Program-made: the position numbers and the translations under genes
Notes under the pieces: generated by a model
Told to the model about the DNA's origin: nothing
The model's database searches: none
The model's input: the letters and a program-made list of their open reading frames with translations, nothing else
Origin: Peribacillus sp. FSL P2-0133
Lineage (GTDB): Bacteria; Bacillota; Bacilli; Bacillales; DSM-1321
NCBI RefSeq assembly: GCF_037975445.1
Contig: NZ_CP150254.1
Location: forward strand, 1,176,001 to 1,240,000
Length of the DNA: 64,000 nt
Direction of reading: 5' to 3'
Shown: positions 9,033-17,291 of the stretch, in pieces
How the letters are laid out: every line of letters starts with the position of its first letter
How positions within the stretch are numbered: position 1 is the first letter of the stretch

Positions 9033-9080
9033 ATAGTCTCCCTTAACTCGCCTTCGAGACGAATAAGGAGTACACCTCCT
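9033..9080 (-). promoter_or_regulatory. Structured leader: upstream Shine-Dalgarno, hairpin, TTG start (copy 1)
   Basis: On the minus strand a strong GGAGGTG (9073-9079) lies about 40 bases from the TTG start, too far to act directly. Between them is a hairpin (9038-9070: CTCCTTA pairs with TAAGGGAG, CTCG pairs with CGAG, loop AAGG). If it folds, the effective distance from GGAGG to TTG falls to about nine bases. A second GGGAG lies inside the 3' arm, and AGGAG/CTCCT offers a competing short hairpin. The same layout precedes the paralog at 13465. Confidence 0.5.
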
Positions 9081-9647
9081 ACATTTTTAAAATATACAAG
9101 TATATTTTTTTTGCCGTGCTGAATATTATCGGGAATCATTCAAAGTGGCTGTGGTAATTGATGTCCAGCCGCTTGAACTCCCATTTCTTTAAGTGATGAA
9201 GAGAATAATAGTATATGCCGATTGGCGATGCGTAGACGGGAAATAGAAGAATTTCTGTCTGAAGGAGTGCAGCCATTTTTCAATAGGATGCACATATCCA
9301 TTACGCAAATCAGCGTCCGCCTGTCAAAACGAACATTCTTTAATGCCCCATCAAATCACCTCAATCTAATTAATTTAAATACTTTCATTATAGAAAGAGT
9401 TAATCATTCAGTCAAATAGCTTCCGGCACCATAAATCCGGTAAATTGCTTGTAAAGGATCAGTTTGAGCTAATAATTAGCTGTTTTTGACTGTTTTCTCT
9501 ACTTTATTGTATGATATTATAGAATATTCAGAAAATTATAGGCGGTTTCATAAAAAATTGGTCAGTTTCATTATTTTTTCGATGGTTCATACATATTCTA
9601 TAGAGTCCAAGACAAGTTCTAAATGCAGATTAAAGGGGGTGGCAGCC
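9081..9647. other. Intergenic region with a possible promoter for the YitT gene
   Basis: About 570 bases without a supportable gene; a 65-codon frame at 9222-9419 lacks a ribosome binding site and family. A plausible SigA promoter for the downstream gene is TTGACT at 9486-9491 and TATGAT at 9510-9515, 18 bases apart. Confidence 0.45.
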
Positions 9648-10220
9648 ATGAAAATCATGGAAAGGATGGCAGCGATCATTGCCGGCAGCATGCTTGTAGG
9701 CGTGGGAATCAATTTTTTCCTGATACCTTATCATTTATTGGATGGCGGCATGATAGGGATTGGGCTGATTTTTCATTACTATATAGGACTTCCGACAGGC
9801 CTGGGTGTGATTTTGAGCAGCATTCCATTATATATATATGCTTGGTACTTTGAAAAGAAATTATTCCTGAACAGCTTGCATGGCCTGCTTTTTTCCTCTT
9901 TATGCATCGATATTTTTTCCGACGCTGTCATCGGATGGAATCTTCCCATTTATGTAAGTGCGATGATCGGGGGAGGTTTGATTGGATTAGGAATCGGCTT
10001 GATGCTTCGGTATGGGACATCAACAGGCGGAACGGATATGCTGGCGCAGATCCTATCCAGGAAGAGCGGATTCAATGTAGGTTTGCTGATTTTTATAATT
10101 GATGGATGCGTACTTCTTTGCGGATTGAATGTTGTGGGGACTTCAATCTTTTTATATTCATTTTTAACGATAATTGCGGTAGCCATGCTGACCTCAGTCA
10201 CCGTGATGCGAACTATTTAA
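9648..10220 (+). CDS. Short YitT family membrane protein
   Basis: A membrane protein of about 190 residues with five predicted helices and the YitT (DUF161) signature: GVGINFFLIPYHLLDGGMIGI, then LGLMLRYGTSTGGTDMLAQ-like spacing and GLLIFIIDGCV. Typical YitT proteins are about 280 residues and end in a cytoplasmic DUF2179 domain; that domain is missing here, and the protein ends right after the last helix. The start is ATG at 9648 with AAAGGGGGT at 9633-9639; the long open frame before it is not coding-like. Function of the family is unknown. Confidence 0.82.
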   Translation: MKIMERMAAIIAGSMLVGVGINFFLIPYHLLDGGMIGIGLIFHYYIGLPTGLGVILSSIPLYIYAWYFEKKLFLNSLHGLLFSSLCIDIFSDAVIGWNLPIYVSAMIGGGLIGLGIGLMLRYGTSTGGTDMLAQILSRKSGFNVGLLIFIIDGCVLLCGLNVVGTSIFLYSFLTIIAVAMLTSVTVMRTI

Positions 10221-10314
10221 TGTTAAATGATGTATAAAAATCTGAAAAAAGGAAAGGATGGGCAATATGAAAAGGACAGATTTTTAGTCTAATAAATAGT
10301 AAAGGAAAGTTCAT

Positions 10315-11028
10315 ATGAAAAAACTCTATATGTTTACTGCGTTGTTAGTTATGCTGGCAGGTTGTCAAGAGTCTGAAATGCCAGAGGATAAGGAAGTGAA
10401 CAGTGCTGTTCCAGAATCGATGGATGCATCAATTGTCATTAAAGGCAAATTGGAGCCAGGAAAAGAAGTCATTCTTGAAACGAAAGTGAAACAGGGTAGC
10501 CAATTGGTGAATGAAGCAGATGAGGTACTGTTTGAAGTGAGAAAGTCAGGGCAGGATAAACGGGAAATGCTTGAAGCAAAGAATACTGGAAGTGGCATGT
10601 ATCAAGTGATGCATACTTTTGAAGAACAAGGCAAATATATTGTAGTCTCCCATGTAACGGCCAAAGGCCTTCATGTAATGCCTGAAAAAGAAGTTGTCGT
10701 TCCAGAACATGAAAGTGAAGGCGCATCGGTTCATCCAAGTACGGATGTATCCATCGAGTTTCAAAGTAAACCTGTAAAGGCAGGAAACAGTTCGGACTTT
10801 GAAGCGACAGTTGAATTGAATGGGAAGCCACTGACAAATGCAGATGTGAATTTCGAGGTGTGGAAGGAAGGCAGCGAAGAGAGTCATTTCACCAAAGCTG
10901 AAGAAGATGGAGATGGAACATATCTAAATAAGGTATCTTTCGAAGAATCGGGAACCTATAAGGTGCAGGTACATGTTGAAAAAGACGAAGTGCATGAACA
11001 TCAACTGCAAACCATTCAAGTCAATTGA
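10315..11028 (+). CDS. Lipoprotein with two FixH/YtkA-like domains
   Basis: A secreted lipoprotein of 237 residues. The N-terminus is a signal peptide ending in the lipobox LAGC (Cys at about 17). The mature part has two similar beta-sandwich units, roughly 40-125 and 140-235, each of the FixH/YtkA-like type with a G-x-Y-x-x-x-x-x-F/E-E-x-G-x-Y pattern (SGMYQVMHTFEEQGKY and DGTYLNKVSFEESGTY). Such domains sit outside the membrane and are often linked with copper handling or redox proteins, but no metal site is obvious. AAAGGAAAG precedes the ATG. It lies about 95 bases behind the YitT gene. Confidence 0.85.
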   Translation: MKKLYMFTALLVMLAGCQESEMPEDKEVNSAVPESMDASIVIKGKLEPGKEVILETKVKQGSQLVNEADEVLFEVRKSGQDKREMLEAKNTGSGMYQVMHTFEEQGKYIVVSHVTAKGLHVMPEKEVVVPEHESEGASVHPSTDVSIEFQSKPVKAGNSSDFEATVELNGKPLTNADVNFEVWKEGSEESHFTKAEEDGDGTYLNKVSFEESGTYKVQVHVEKDEVHEHQLQTIQVN

Positions 11029-11120
11029 TTGTTTTTTGGAGCGAATTGTTTAAACAGGTTTTATCCTTTAGTTAAATGGGAAGTTAAAGGATAACGGTAC
11101 AGCAGAAAGGGAGGGTAAGC

Positions 11121-11285
11121 ATGAACAATCAAATAATCAACAAGTATAAAAATCTCGGGATTCATATTGAAAAAACGAAATCACGCCAGGAGATTTTCAC
11201 TAATGTTTCGCAAAATGATTCATCCTTACTCACCACAGCTGTTTTTTCTCAATTTTCCCAAAAACGGGAGCTAAAAGAATATTGA
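11121..11285 (+). CDS. Small soluble protein, unknown function
   Basis: A 54-residue frame with an excellent ribosome binding site (AAAGGGAGGG, then ATG at 11121) and a terminator right after its stop codon, so it looks like a genuine monocistronic gene. It is polar with no membrane segment and no cysteines (starts MNNQIINKYKNLG, ends KRELKEY). I do not recognise the family. Confidence 0.6.
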   Translation: MNNQIINKYKNLGIHIEKTKSRQEIFTNVSQNDSSLLTTAVFSQFSQKRELKEY

Positions 11286-11292
11286 TGCAATG

Positions 11293-11324
11293 AGACCGGA
11301 GTATATATCAGCTGGTCTTTTTTT
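11293..11324 (+). terminator. Terminator of the 54-residue gene
   Basis: Stem AGACC / GGTCT (11293-11297 and 11314-11318) with an AT-rich loop and a run of seven T. Confidence 0.75.
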
Positions 11325-11445
11325 GTGCATTCCTAAATGTGATGCATTGTGAAACTGGATATGAAAAACCGAATAGAACGTTATGAGCTGAAATAGGATA
11401 GAAGGACAAACAATTTGAAATTAGCGGTAAGGGGAGTCCGATAGC

Positions 11446-12078
11446 ATGATATCACAGCTTATTATGACGATATTGAATTGGTTTGTGGAAATGGGATATA
11501 TGGGGATTTTATTGGGGCTTATGGTTGAAATCATCCCGAGTGAGCTTGTTCTAGGATACGGTGGTTATGTGGTCGGCCTGGGGAAAATGAATTTTTGGGG
11601 AGCTGTTCTTGCAGGCGTGGCAGGCGGGACGATGGCACAACTGTTTCTCTATTGGGCTGGTTATTATGGAGGACGGCCCTTTCTCTTGAAGTATGGAAAA
11701 TATATTTTAATAAAAGAAAATCATATTATAAATGCTGAAGAGTGGTTTCAAAGGTATGGCGTAGGCGTGATTTTTACGGCTCGATTCATTCCAGTGGTTC
11801 GCCATGCTATTTCCATCCCTGCCGGAATTGCTAGGATGTCCGTATGGAAGTTTATATTTTATACGGTTGCGGCTGTCATACCTTGGACCATATTGTTCCT
11901 GACCCTAGGAAGGGTCCTCGGCGAGAATTGGCAGCAAATCCGGGAAATAACTGAACCTTATCTAATTCCGGCTGCTGGTTTTTCCTTTATCTTTATCATG
12001 CTGTATATCTTATGGAAAAAAAAGAGCACTCCTCCAATCGTAACGGTCAAAAAAATGGGAAGGTTTCCCGATAAATAA
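11446..12078 (+). CDS. DedA family membrane protein
   Basis: A 210-residue polytopic membrane protein with the DedA/SNARE-associated (VTT) domain. Diagnostic segments are EIIPSELVLGYGGYVVG near the N-terminus, the re-entrant loop region GGTMAQLFLYWAGYYGGRPFL, and FTARFIPVVRHAISIPAGIARM with the conserved FxxRF-(x)-P-R motif. DedA proteins are flippases or transport-related; some recycle undecaprenyl phosphate or phosphatidylethanolamine (family knowledge). The start is ATG at 11446 behind AAGGGGAG. Monocistronic, followed by a terminator. Confidence 0.9.
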   Translation: MISQLIMTILNWFVEMGYMGILLGLMVEIIPSELVLGYGGYVVGLGKMNFWGAVLAGVAGGTMAQLFLYWAGYYGGRPFLLKYGKYILIKENHIINAEEWFQRYGVGVIFTARFIPVVRHAISIPAGIARMSVWKFIFYTVAAVIPWTILFLTLGRVLGENWQQIREITEPYLIPAAGFSFIFIMLYILWKKKSTPPIVTVKKMGRFPDK

Positions 12079-12087
12079 ACAAATCGA

Positions 12088-12128
12088 AAAAACAGCCACG
12101 TAAAATCACCTTTTACGTGGCTGTTTTT
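12088..12128. terminator. Bidirectional terminator between DedA and DUF21-CBS genes
   Basis: Perfect 18-bp stem (AAAAACAGCCACGTAAAA and its complement, arms 12088-12105 and 12111-12128) with a 5-nt loop, serving both convergent genes. Confidence 0.92.
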
Positions 12129-12133
12129 AATCA

Positions 12134-13465
12134 TTATCCTTGAGGAAGGTCTTCTTCCAGAGGAAGCTGTACGACCTTTTTGGTGACCTCAATAGAACGA
12201 ATGGCGTGATCTTCCATTTCAATCACTTTAAAGCAGAATCCGTCTTTTTCCATGATGTCCCCTACCTTCACATCATAATTTTCAGTAAGGACCCATCCGC
12301 CTATAGTATCGACATCATCTTCTTCTAAGTGAATGCCAAGTAGATCATTAACTTCCTTTACAAGAAGTTTAGAGTCTAAAATATAATGTCCATCTTTAAT
12401 TTTCCTGATCGAGGCGACTTCATCGATATCGAATTCATCACGAATTTCCCCAACGATTTCCTCGAGGATATCCTCGACTGTGACAAGTCCGGAAGTTCCG
12501 CCGTATTCATCCATCAAAATGGCCATATGAATGCGTTCTTTTTGCATTTTTAACAGCAGATCGTGAATTGGTATATTTTCCATCACCCGAATGATCGGAC
12601 GAGCGTAATTTTCAATCGCTTTGATATGGATTTCCCGGTTCTTAATAAGATCCGAGAAAACTTCCTTTAAGTTCACTAAGCCGATGACATGGTCTTTATC
12701 ACCTTCGACAACAGGATATCGAGTGTATTTTTCCAATTTGGCCACATCGACGAATTCCTGTACCGTTTCATCTTTGGATATGGTCATGATTTCTGTCCTT
12801 GGAACCATGATTTCTTTGGCAACACGATCATCGAACTCAAAGATGTTATTTACATATTTAAATTCCGACTGGTTAATTTCTCCGCTTTTATAGCTATCTG
12901 ATAGGATGAAACGTAATTCTTCCTCCGTATGGGCTATTTCGCTTTCAGATGCTGGCTTAAAGCCAAATAATCCGACAACGAATCGGGAAGAATGATTCAA
13001 GGCCCAAATGAAGGGGAAGGCTATCTTATGGAAAAAAATCAGCGGGTTGGCAATTGCCAAGGCCACTTGCTCAGCCTTTTGGATGGCAACCGTCTTTGGA
13101 GCCAATTCACCTACAACCACATTCAGGAACGTAATCAGGGAAAATGAAATAACGAATGTCAGAATGCTTGCGACTTCTTGAGGGATGTTCAATGCCTTGA
13201 ATAAAGGCCCAACCAATTTGAGGACGGTCGGTTGTCCTAGCCACCCCAATCCAAGGGCAGTTACGGTAATTCCAAGCTGTGTCGCGGATAGGTACTCATC
13301 AAGATCGGATGTAACCTTCTTTGCCGCAATGGCTTTTTTGTTTCCCTCTTCAATCAATTGATCGATCCGAGAGCTACGAACTCTTATGATTGAAAATTCC
13401 GAAGCTACAAAAAAGGCCGTTAAAGCAATTAAAATAATGACAAATAAAAAACTTAATATGTCCAA
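12134..13465 (-). CDS. DUF21-CBS-CorC membrane protein (Mg2+ efflux / 'hemolysin' family), paralog 2
   Basis: A 443-residue protein with the same order as the gene at 7680-9032: DUF21 membrane domain, CBS pair with [10 protein letters not shown] and [22 protein letters not shown], and a CorC_HlyC domain. The two proteins are very similar over their whole length, so they arose by duplication; the leader was duplicated too. The start is TTG at 13465. Unlike paralog 1, there is no Shine-Dalgarno at normal distance before this TTG; the only one is the GGGAGGTG upstream of a hairpin. Predicted Mg2+ or Co2+ efflux (family knowledge, not tested). Confidence 0.9.
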   Translation of the reverse strand: MDILSFLFVIILIALTAFFVASEFSIIRVRSSRIDQLIEEGNKKAIAAKKVTSDLDEYLSATQLGITVTALGLGWLGQPTVLKLVGPLFKALNIPQEVASILTFVISFSLITFLNVVVGELAPKTVAIQKAEQVALAIANPLIFFHKIAFPFIWALNHSSRFVVGLFGFKPASESEIAHTEEELRFILSDSYKSGEINQSEFKYVNNIFEFDDRVAKEIMVPRTEIMTISKDETVQEFVDVAKLEKYTRYPVVEGDKDHVIGLVNLKEVFSDLIKNREIHIKAIENYARPIIRVMENIPIHDLLLKMQKERIHMAILMDEYGGTSGLVTVEDILEEIVGEIRDEFDIDEVASIRKIKDGHYILDSKLLVKEVNDLLGIHLEEDDVDTIGGWVLTENYDVKVGDIMEKDGFCFKVIEMEDHAIRSIEVTKKVVQLPLEEDLPQG

Positions 13466-13529
13466 TTAGTGTGGGACTTAATTGAATCGCCAGATGTTGA
13501 GAACGATTTAATTATCCCAGTCACCTCCC
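13466..13529 (-). promoter_or_regulatory. Structured leader: upstream Shine-Dalgarno, hairpin, TTG start (copy 2)
   Basis: On the minus strand GGGAGGTGAC (about 13520-13529) is followed by a hairpin whose arms are TGGGA-TAATT-ATCG and CGAT-AATTA-TCCCA (13472-13519, with small bulges), then CACTAA and the TTG start. With the hairpin formed, GGAGG would lie about ten bases from TTG; unfolded it is over 55 bases away. Arm sequences differ from copy 1, but the order of Shine-Dalgarno, stem and start is the same. Confidence 0.5.
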
Positions 13530-13746
13530 AAAACCAATAATGAATGAAATGATATTAGTATATAAAATGTTAGATGAAAAATAAGTCTCGTCTATCTCGT
13601 ATGAAAATTTCTCTGGTTTTTATTTTCAATCTATAGGATCATTCACCTCGATTAGTAGTGGAACCTACCTATTAGTATAAGTAACTGGACGTCAATCAGT
13701 CAAAAATTTCACACTAAAAACCTAAGGAAAAAAGGATATTTATCCA

Positions 13747-14856
13747 TTATTTAGTTTTTAATTGAATGGAAAAGGTCGTAAGGAAATCGGTAGAGTGACA
13801 GGATAAGGTTCCTTGATGTTTTAAAACGATTTCTTTACAGACGAATAATCCCAATCCCGTTCCTCTTTTTTTTGTGGTGATGAATGGTTCAAAAATATTC
13901 GGCAGGACGTCGTCAGGTATCTTCGGCCCATTGTTCGATATATTTAAAGTAAGAATGCCGGGTGGTGATTCAGAGCCTGAAATGTAAATGGACGGGGAAG
14001 ACATCCCTGCAACCACATCAAGGGCATTTAATATAATATTAAGTAAAACTTGACGGAATTCTTCTTTAGAACCGGAAATTACGGCATCCTCGGCAATATT
14101 ACACGTAATGGAAGCATTAACTTCCAAAATGCTTGGATATAAAAATTCGATCACCTCATTCACAAGCTGAGCAATGGAAAATAGATCTGGTGGTGATGCT
14201 GAAGTTTCCTTTTTGGAAATATTAAGAAATTGTGTGATCCGGTAATTGAGCTGATCCAATTCCTTCGAAATGATATCAAGGTATTTTATCTCAGGTTGTT
14301 CTGCCTGTAACAATTGTATGAATCCCATGATGGAAGTCAGTGGATTTCTGAATTCATGGACAAAGCTTGAGGTCATTTGGCCAAGGAGTGTCAACCGGTC
14401 TTTATGGTTTGGGCTTATGAATTGATAGCTTTCTTCAAGCTCCATCGTTTTCAATTCGGTATAATGGGAAAATGCAATATGAATGAGTTTATCGAAGTAA
14501 ACGTTTATTTGCTTAATTAGATCCGATATTTCTTCTTTGGGTGATTCGGAATTCAAAACATGCTCTATGATGATGGATCTCCCGATGGTTGCAGTGGAAA
14601 AGAAATTTTCCATATCCAATTGCTTATTAACTCGATCAGACGCAATTTTTTCCCCTACGACCTTCAGTACATCGTCTATTTCAGTATCCGATTTTCCAAG
14701 CTGATCCATTAGAAGATTGAAAATATTTTCCACTTCTCCTTTAAAATACCCCAGATATCCGTCCGGTAAATGCAGCAACTCATCTTTCCACTTGGAAATG
14801 ATACTGCTTTTTTGAGAAGATAAAAAGTGAATGGTCATTTCTCGATTAGATACCAT
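13747..14856 (-). CDS. Orphan soluble sensor histidine kinase
   Basis: About 369 residues with no transmembrane segment, so a cytoplasmic kinase. Residues 1-135 form a helical N-terminal sensor region that resembles the HisK_N/RsbR-type domains of Bacillus kinases. Then come the HisKA domain with the phospho-acceptor motif FVHEFRNPLTS (His about 167) and a HATPase domain with NIILNAL (N box), NISNNGPKIP (G1), and GTGLGLFVCKEI (G2). No response regulator is adjacent. Bacillus kinases of this architecture often feed the sporulation phosphorelay; that is an inference here. The start is ATG at 14856 after GGAGGG; the ORF reaches 14868. Confidence 0.88.
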   Translation of the reverse strand: MVSNREMTIHFLSSQKSSIISKWKDELLHLPDGYLGYFKGEVENIFNLLMDQLGKSDTEIDDVLKVVGEKIASDRVNKQLDMENFFSTATIGRSIIIEHVLNSESPKEEISDLIKQINVYFDKLIHIAFSHYTELKTMELEESYQFISPNHKDRLTLLGQMTSSFVHEFRNPLTSIMGFIQLLQAEQPEIKYLDIISKELDQLNYRITQFLNISKKETSASPPDLFSIAQLVNEVIEFLYPSILEVNASITCNIAEDAVISGSKEEFRQVLLNIILNALDVVAGMSSPSIYISGSESPPGILTLNISNNGPKIPDDVLPNIFEPFITTKKRGTGLGLFVCKEIVLKHQGTLSCHSTDFLTTFSIQLKTK

Positions 14857-15064
14857 TTTGCCCTCCATACTGTAGGAAAATGAATTTACTTTTGACCCAG
14901 AACTTGCTTTATTTGAATAAAATTACAAAATATCAAAATAATTACATCTTAATTTCATGATAACAGATTAATGTCCTTTTAACATGTGTCAATTGGATAA
15001 ATATTCGGCAATCAATCAATAAATCCCTTTTTTTGACACAGTTTTATTACAGTAATTGATAACA

Positions 15065-15104
15065 AAAAAAGGTATCCGTAAAGTTAATGACGGTTACCTT
15101 TTTT
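15065..15104. terminator. Terminator overlapping the 3' end of the CDF gene
   Basis: 15-bp stem with one mismatch (arms 15065-15079 and 15090-15104). The last codons of the CDF gene form one arm and its stop codon lies in the loop. T-runs are present on both strands. Confidence 0.78.
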
Positions 15105-15971
15105 ATGAAATGCATATGGTTCGATGTGAACGATTGCATGCTGGATATTATATTCCTTCAAAAGATTTTCTTCGATTTTAACTGTAATATCATGACCTTG
15201 AATGACGGTCAAGAGAGGGTTAACATGAACGGTAGTTTCGAGCAAGATTTCACTGCCGTGCATCCGGGCTTTAATTTCACTCATGTCTTTAACACCCTCT
15301 GTCAATATAATGGTTTGTCCGATCTTTTGCAGGAGCTGCTCGTCGAAACCATCAGTTAAAGAGATGGAGGCATCGCGAAAGATGTCCCAGGCCGTTTTGC
15401 ATATGATGACCCCCACGACTGCTGCAGCTATCGCATCCAGCCAAGGGATTCCCATCTTAGAACCGATTATTCCAATGAAAGCACCAACACTGACAAGGGC
15501 ATCGGAACGATTATCCTGTGCAACTGCATAGATGGAAGTGCTGTTGATCTTTTTACTTAATGATAAGTTATAACGGTAGATTCCGTACATGAAAATTGCA
15601 GAGAAAAGAGCGACATAACCGGTCAGCATACTGGGAACGGTTGTTGAATCTTGGTTAATGAAGGATTCAATGGCACTGAATACTACCTGAAGGCCTACGG
15701 TGATCATGATGAAGGCAGCTACCAACGAGGCTACGGTTTCCGCCCGTAAATGTCCATATGAATGATTATCATCAGGGGGTCTCTTTGAGATTTTCAAACC
15801 GATCAATACGGCTAAGGAAGCGATGATGTCGGTCGTATTATTTAAACCATCAGCCCAAAGCCCTTTAGAATCACCGAAATAACCAAATGACAATTTAAGA
15901 GCAGACAAGAACATGTAAGCGGCAATGCTTATGTAGGCGCCTTTTTCAGCTGAAATCGAATGTTTATCCAT
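15084..15971 (-). CDS. Cation diffusion facilitator (CDF) metal exporter
   Basis: About 295 residues with six predicted transmembrane helices and a cytoplasmic C-terminal domain. Metal-site motifs are SKGLWADGLNNTTDIIASL in helix 2 (DxxxD type), HSYGHLRAET in the loop, and AQDNRSDALVSVGAF in helix 5 (DxxxD). The MneP/MneS group of Bacillus exports Mn2+ (family knowledge); the DNRSDA pattern fits that group better than the HxxxD zinc type. GGAGGG suits the second ATG, at 15971, better than the first, at 15977. Monocistronic. Confidence 0.88.
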   Translation of the reverse strand: MDKHSISAEKGAYISIAAYMFLSALKLSFGYFGDSKGLWADGLNNTTDIIASLAVLIGLKISKRPPDDNHSYGHLRAETVASLVAAFIMITVGLQVVFSAIESFINQDSTTVPSMLTGYVALFSAIFMYGIYRYNLSLSKKINSTSIYAVAQDNRSDALVSVGAFIGIIGSKMGIPWLDAIAAAVVGVIICKTAWDIFRDASISLTDGFDEQLLQKIGQTIILTEGVKDMSEIKARMHGSEILLETTVHVNPLLTVIQGHDITVKIEENLLKEYNIQHAIVHIEPYAFHKKGNRH

Positions 15972-15977
15972 GTCCAT

Positions 15978-16169
15978 TCCCTCCCCTCCCCAATGTAAAT
16001 TAGGCTTATTAAATCAAAACTTAGTGAGTCTATAGAAAATTGTCGTATTTAGCCATCTAACTTGATTAATGGCAGGTGTAATGAAGGTCTGTAAAGAAGT
16101 TGGTTAAACAAAAGAATATCGCCATAAAATGGGAATGGCAAGTTGAGATGATATGTACATTTTCTTTAA
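15978..16169. other. Intergenic region, nothing recognised
   Basis: About 190 bases upstream of the CDF gene on the minus strand and upstream of the riboswitch promoter on the plus strand. It must hold the CDF promoter. I see no repeat, operator or frame worth naming. Confidence 0.35.
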
Positions 16170-16198
16170 TTGTCATTTGTAGAAACTAATAGTATATT
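16170..16198 (+). promoter_or_regulatory. Promoter of the TPP riboswitch transcript
   Basis: TTGTCA (16170-16175) and TATATT (16193-16198) with the ideal 17-base spacer. A start near 16205 would put the aptamer at the 5' end of the RNA. Confidence 0.55.
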
Positions 16199-16218
16199 CT
16201 AACCGATGATCGAAAATT

Positions 16219-16297
16219 AAATACTTCCGCAAAGGGAGCCAAATGGCTGAGAGTGACACTTTGAACCTGATAGTTAGCGCTGTGTAGGATGTGGTTT
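16219..16297 (+). ncRNA. TPP riboswitch (THI box) without a downstream gene
   Basis: Hallmarks of the thiamine pyrophosphate aptamer are present in order: an AAAGGGAGCC segment, the GGCTGAGAG motif closing a GCC/GGC stem, CACTTTGAACCTGAT, a shortened helix (ATAG pairs with CTGT around a TTAGCG loop), and the closing GTAGGATGTGG. ACTTCC at the 5' side can pair with GGATGT to form helix P1. No thiamine gene follows: after about 70 bases there is a terminator, and the next gene is antisense. The aptamer call rests on motifs; a covariance-model search was not possible. Confidence 0.78.
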
Positions 16298-16365
16298 TGG
16301 GCAGCAATTAGCGCCCCAGTGTGTTTCGGCTGCTCCAAATGTATGACTGAAAAAATCCTATTAAC

Positions 16366-16400
16366 AAAAAGGCCGGATTCTATAAGGATCCGGCCTTTTT
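16366..16400. terminator. Bidirectional terminator between the riboswitch and the universal stress gene
   Basis: 13-bp stem (AAAAAGGCCGGAT / ATCCGGCCTTTTT, arms 16366-16378 and 16388-16400). On the plus strand it would end the riboswitch RNA; on the minus strand it ends the stress protein gene. Confidence 0.9.
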
Positions 16401-16446
16401 CGGAAAATGCTCTACTTGAGCCATACAGGGCGAAGCCGCTCAATTT

Positions 16447-16971
16447 TCATTTTGCAATGAATACCGAACAGGGTGCGTTTTTCGCAATGGAACTACTTGT
16501 ACTGCCAAGGAAGAATTTCTCCAAACCGCTTTTAGCACTATTTCCGACAACGATAAGATCGGCTGAAGTTCTTGCTGCAAAGTCACATATGCTATCTGGG
16601 GCATATCCTTCCAATAGTTCGAATTTCCCCTTGACTTGACATTCACTTAACAATCTCAACGTATTACTTTCTGCGTTCTGAATACTATTCTCGACGGGGG
16701 AAGGGGTGTCATTTACCTTTTGAGGTCCTGGCTGATCGACTTCAATAACGGGATGTGTCTGGACTGGATCCACATAAAATCCTGCAGCAGGTACGAACCC
16801 CGGAGCCGAGGCGTCTCCCATGATACGCTGTTCAACCTTATCATTCAGGACATGAACTACGGTTAACTCGGCTTTTGGAAAGGCCTTTTTCAATGTTGCT
16901 CCATATTCCACCGCCCGTTTACTCTCTTCATTTCCATCAAAAGCGACGACAATATGTTTTAAGTCTTTCAT
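16447..16971 (-). CDS. Universal stress protein, UspA family
   Basis: A soluble protein of about 174 residues with one Usp domain. The N-terminal strand KHIVVAFDGNEESKRAVEYG and the C-terminal nucleotide-loop region VVGNSAKSGLEKFFLGSTSSSIA are clear. The canonical G-x2-G-x9-G-S/T ATP motif is nearly kept, with Ala in place of the second Gly. A Pro-rich insertion (about 60-95) lengthens it compared with the usual 140-150 residues. The start is either ATG at 16980 or the in-frame ATG at 16971; AAAGGGGAG lies close to both. It is transcribed convergently with the TPP riboswitch RNA. Confidence 0.88.
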   Translation of the reverse strand: MKDLKHIVVAFDGNEESKRAVEYGATLKKAFPKAELTVVHVLNDKVEQRIMGDASAPGFVPAAGFYVDPVQTHPVIEVDQPGPQKVNDTPSPVENSIQNAESNTLRLLSECQVKGKFELLEGYAPDSICDFAARTSADLIVVGNSAKSGLEKFFLGSTSSSIAKNAPCSVFIAK

Positions 16972-16980
16972 TAATATCAT

Positions 16981-17291
16981 CTCTCCCCTTTATAAGACGT
17001 TATAAGTGTTATACCCACTTTTAAATGGCTTCACGCCTTTAATCGGTATATAGATTGCCTTTTACGGGTAAAGGATAGATACGAGCATAGTTAAAATGGT
17101 AGGATGAAATCTGGTCCTTCATTTAGCTGGCATGCTCAGGCGATGAAGGGATATCATCAGCAAGGATGCCGATTCGCGAGTATAGTGCTACAAGAAAAGG
17201 GCGCCTTTTATTCAATCGGCGTGTTTTCTTTAATAAAAAGGGTAAAATATTTTTAATGAAACATGTCGCAGATGGGAAAATGGGGGTACAA
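16981..17291. other. Intergenic region between stress protein and PBP genes
   Basis: About 310 bases with divergent genes on both sides. In-frame codons upstream of the PBP start exist from 17166, but they encode no recognisable signal or domain. I see no confident promoter pair. Confidence 0.35.

Noticed and set aside
9222..9419. 65-codon frame in the gap before the YitT gene
   Set aside because: No Shine-Dalgarno, and composition shows no sign of a real protein.
10267..10290. Very short frame MKRTDF with AAGGAAAGG in front, between YitT and the lipoprotein gene
   Set aside because: Six codons are too few to judge. The sequence TAAAAATCTG...CAGATTTTTA around it can form a weak long-loop hairpin, but no regulatory target is evident.
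16289..16639. 116-codon plus-strand frame beginning inside the riboswitch region
   Set aside because: It crosses the terminator and runs antisense to the universal stress protein gene; there is no ribosome binding site before the ATG.
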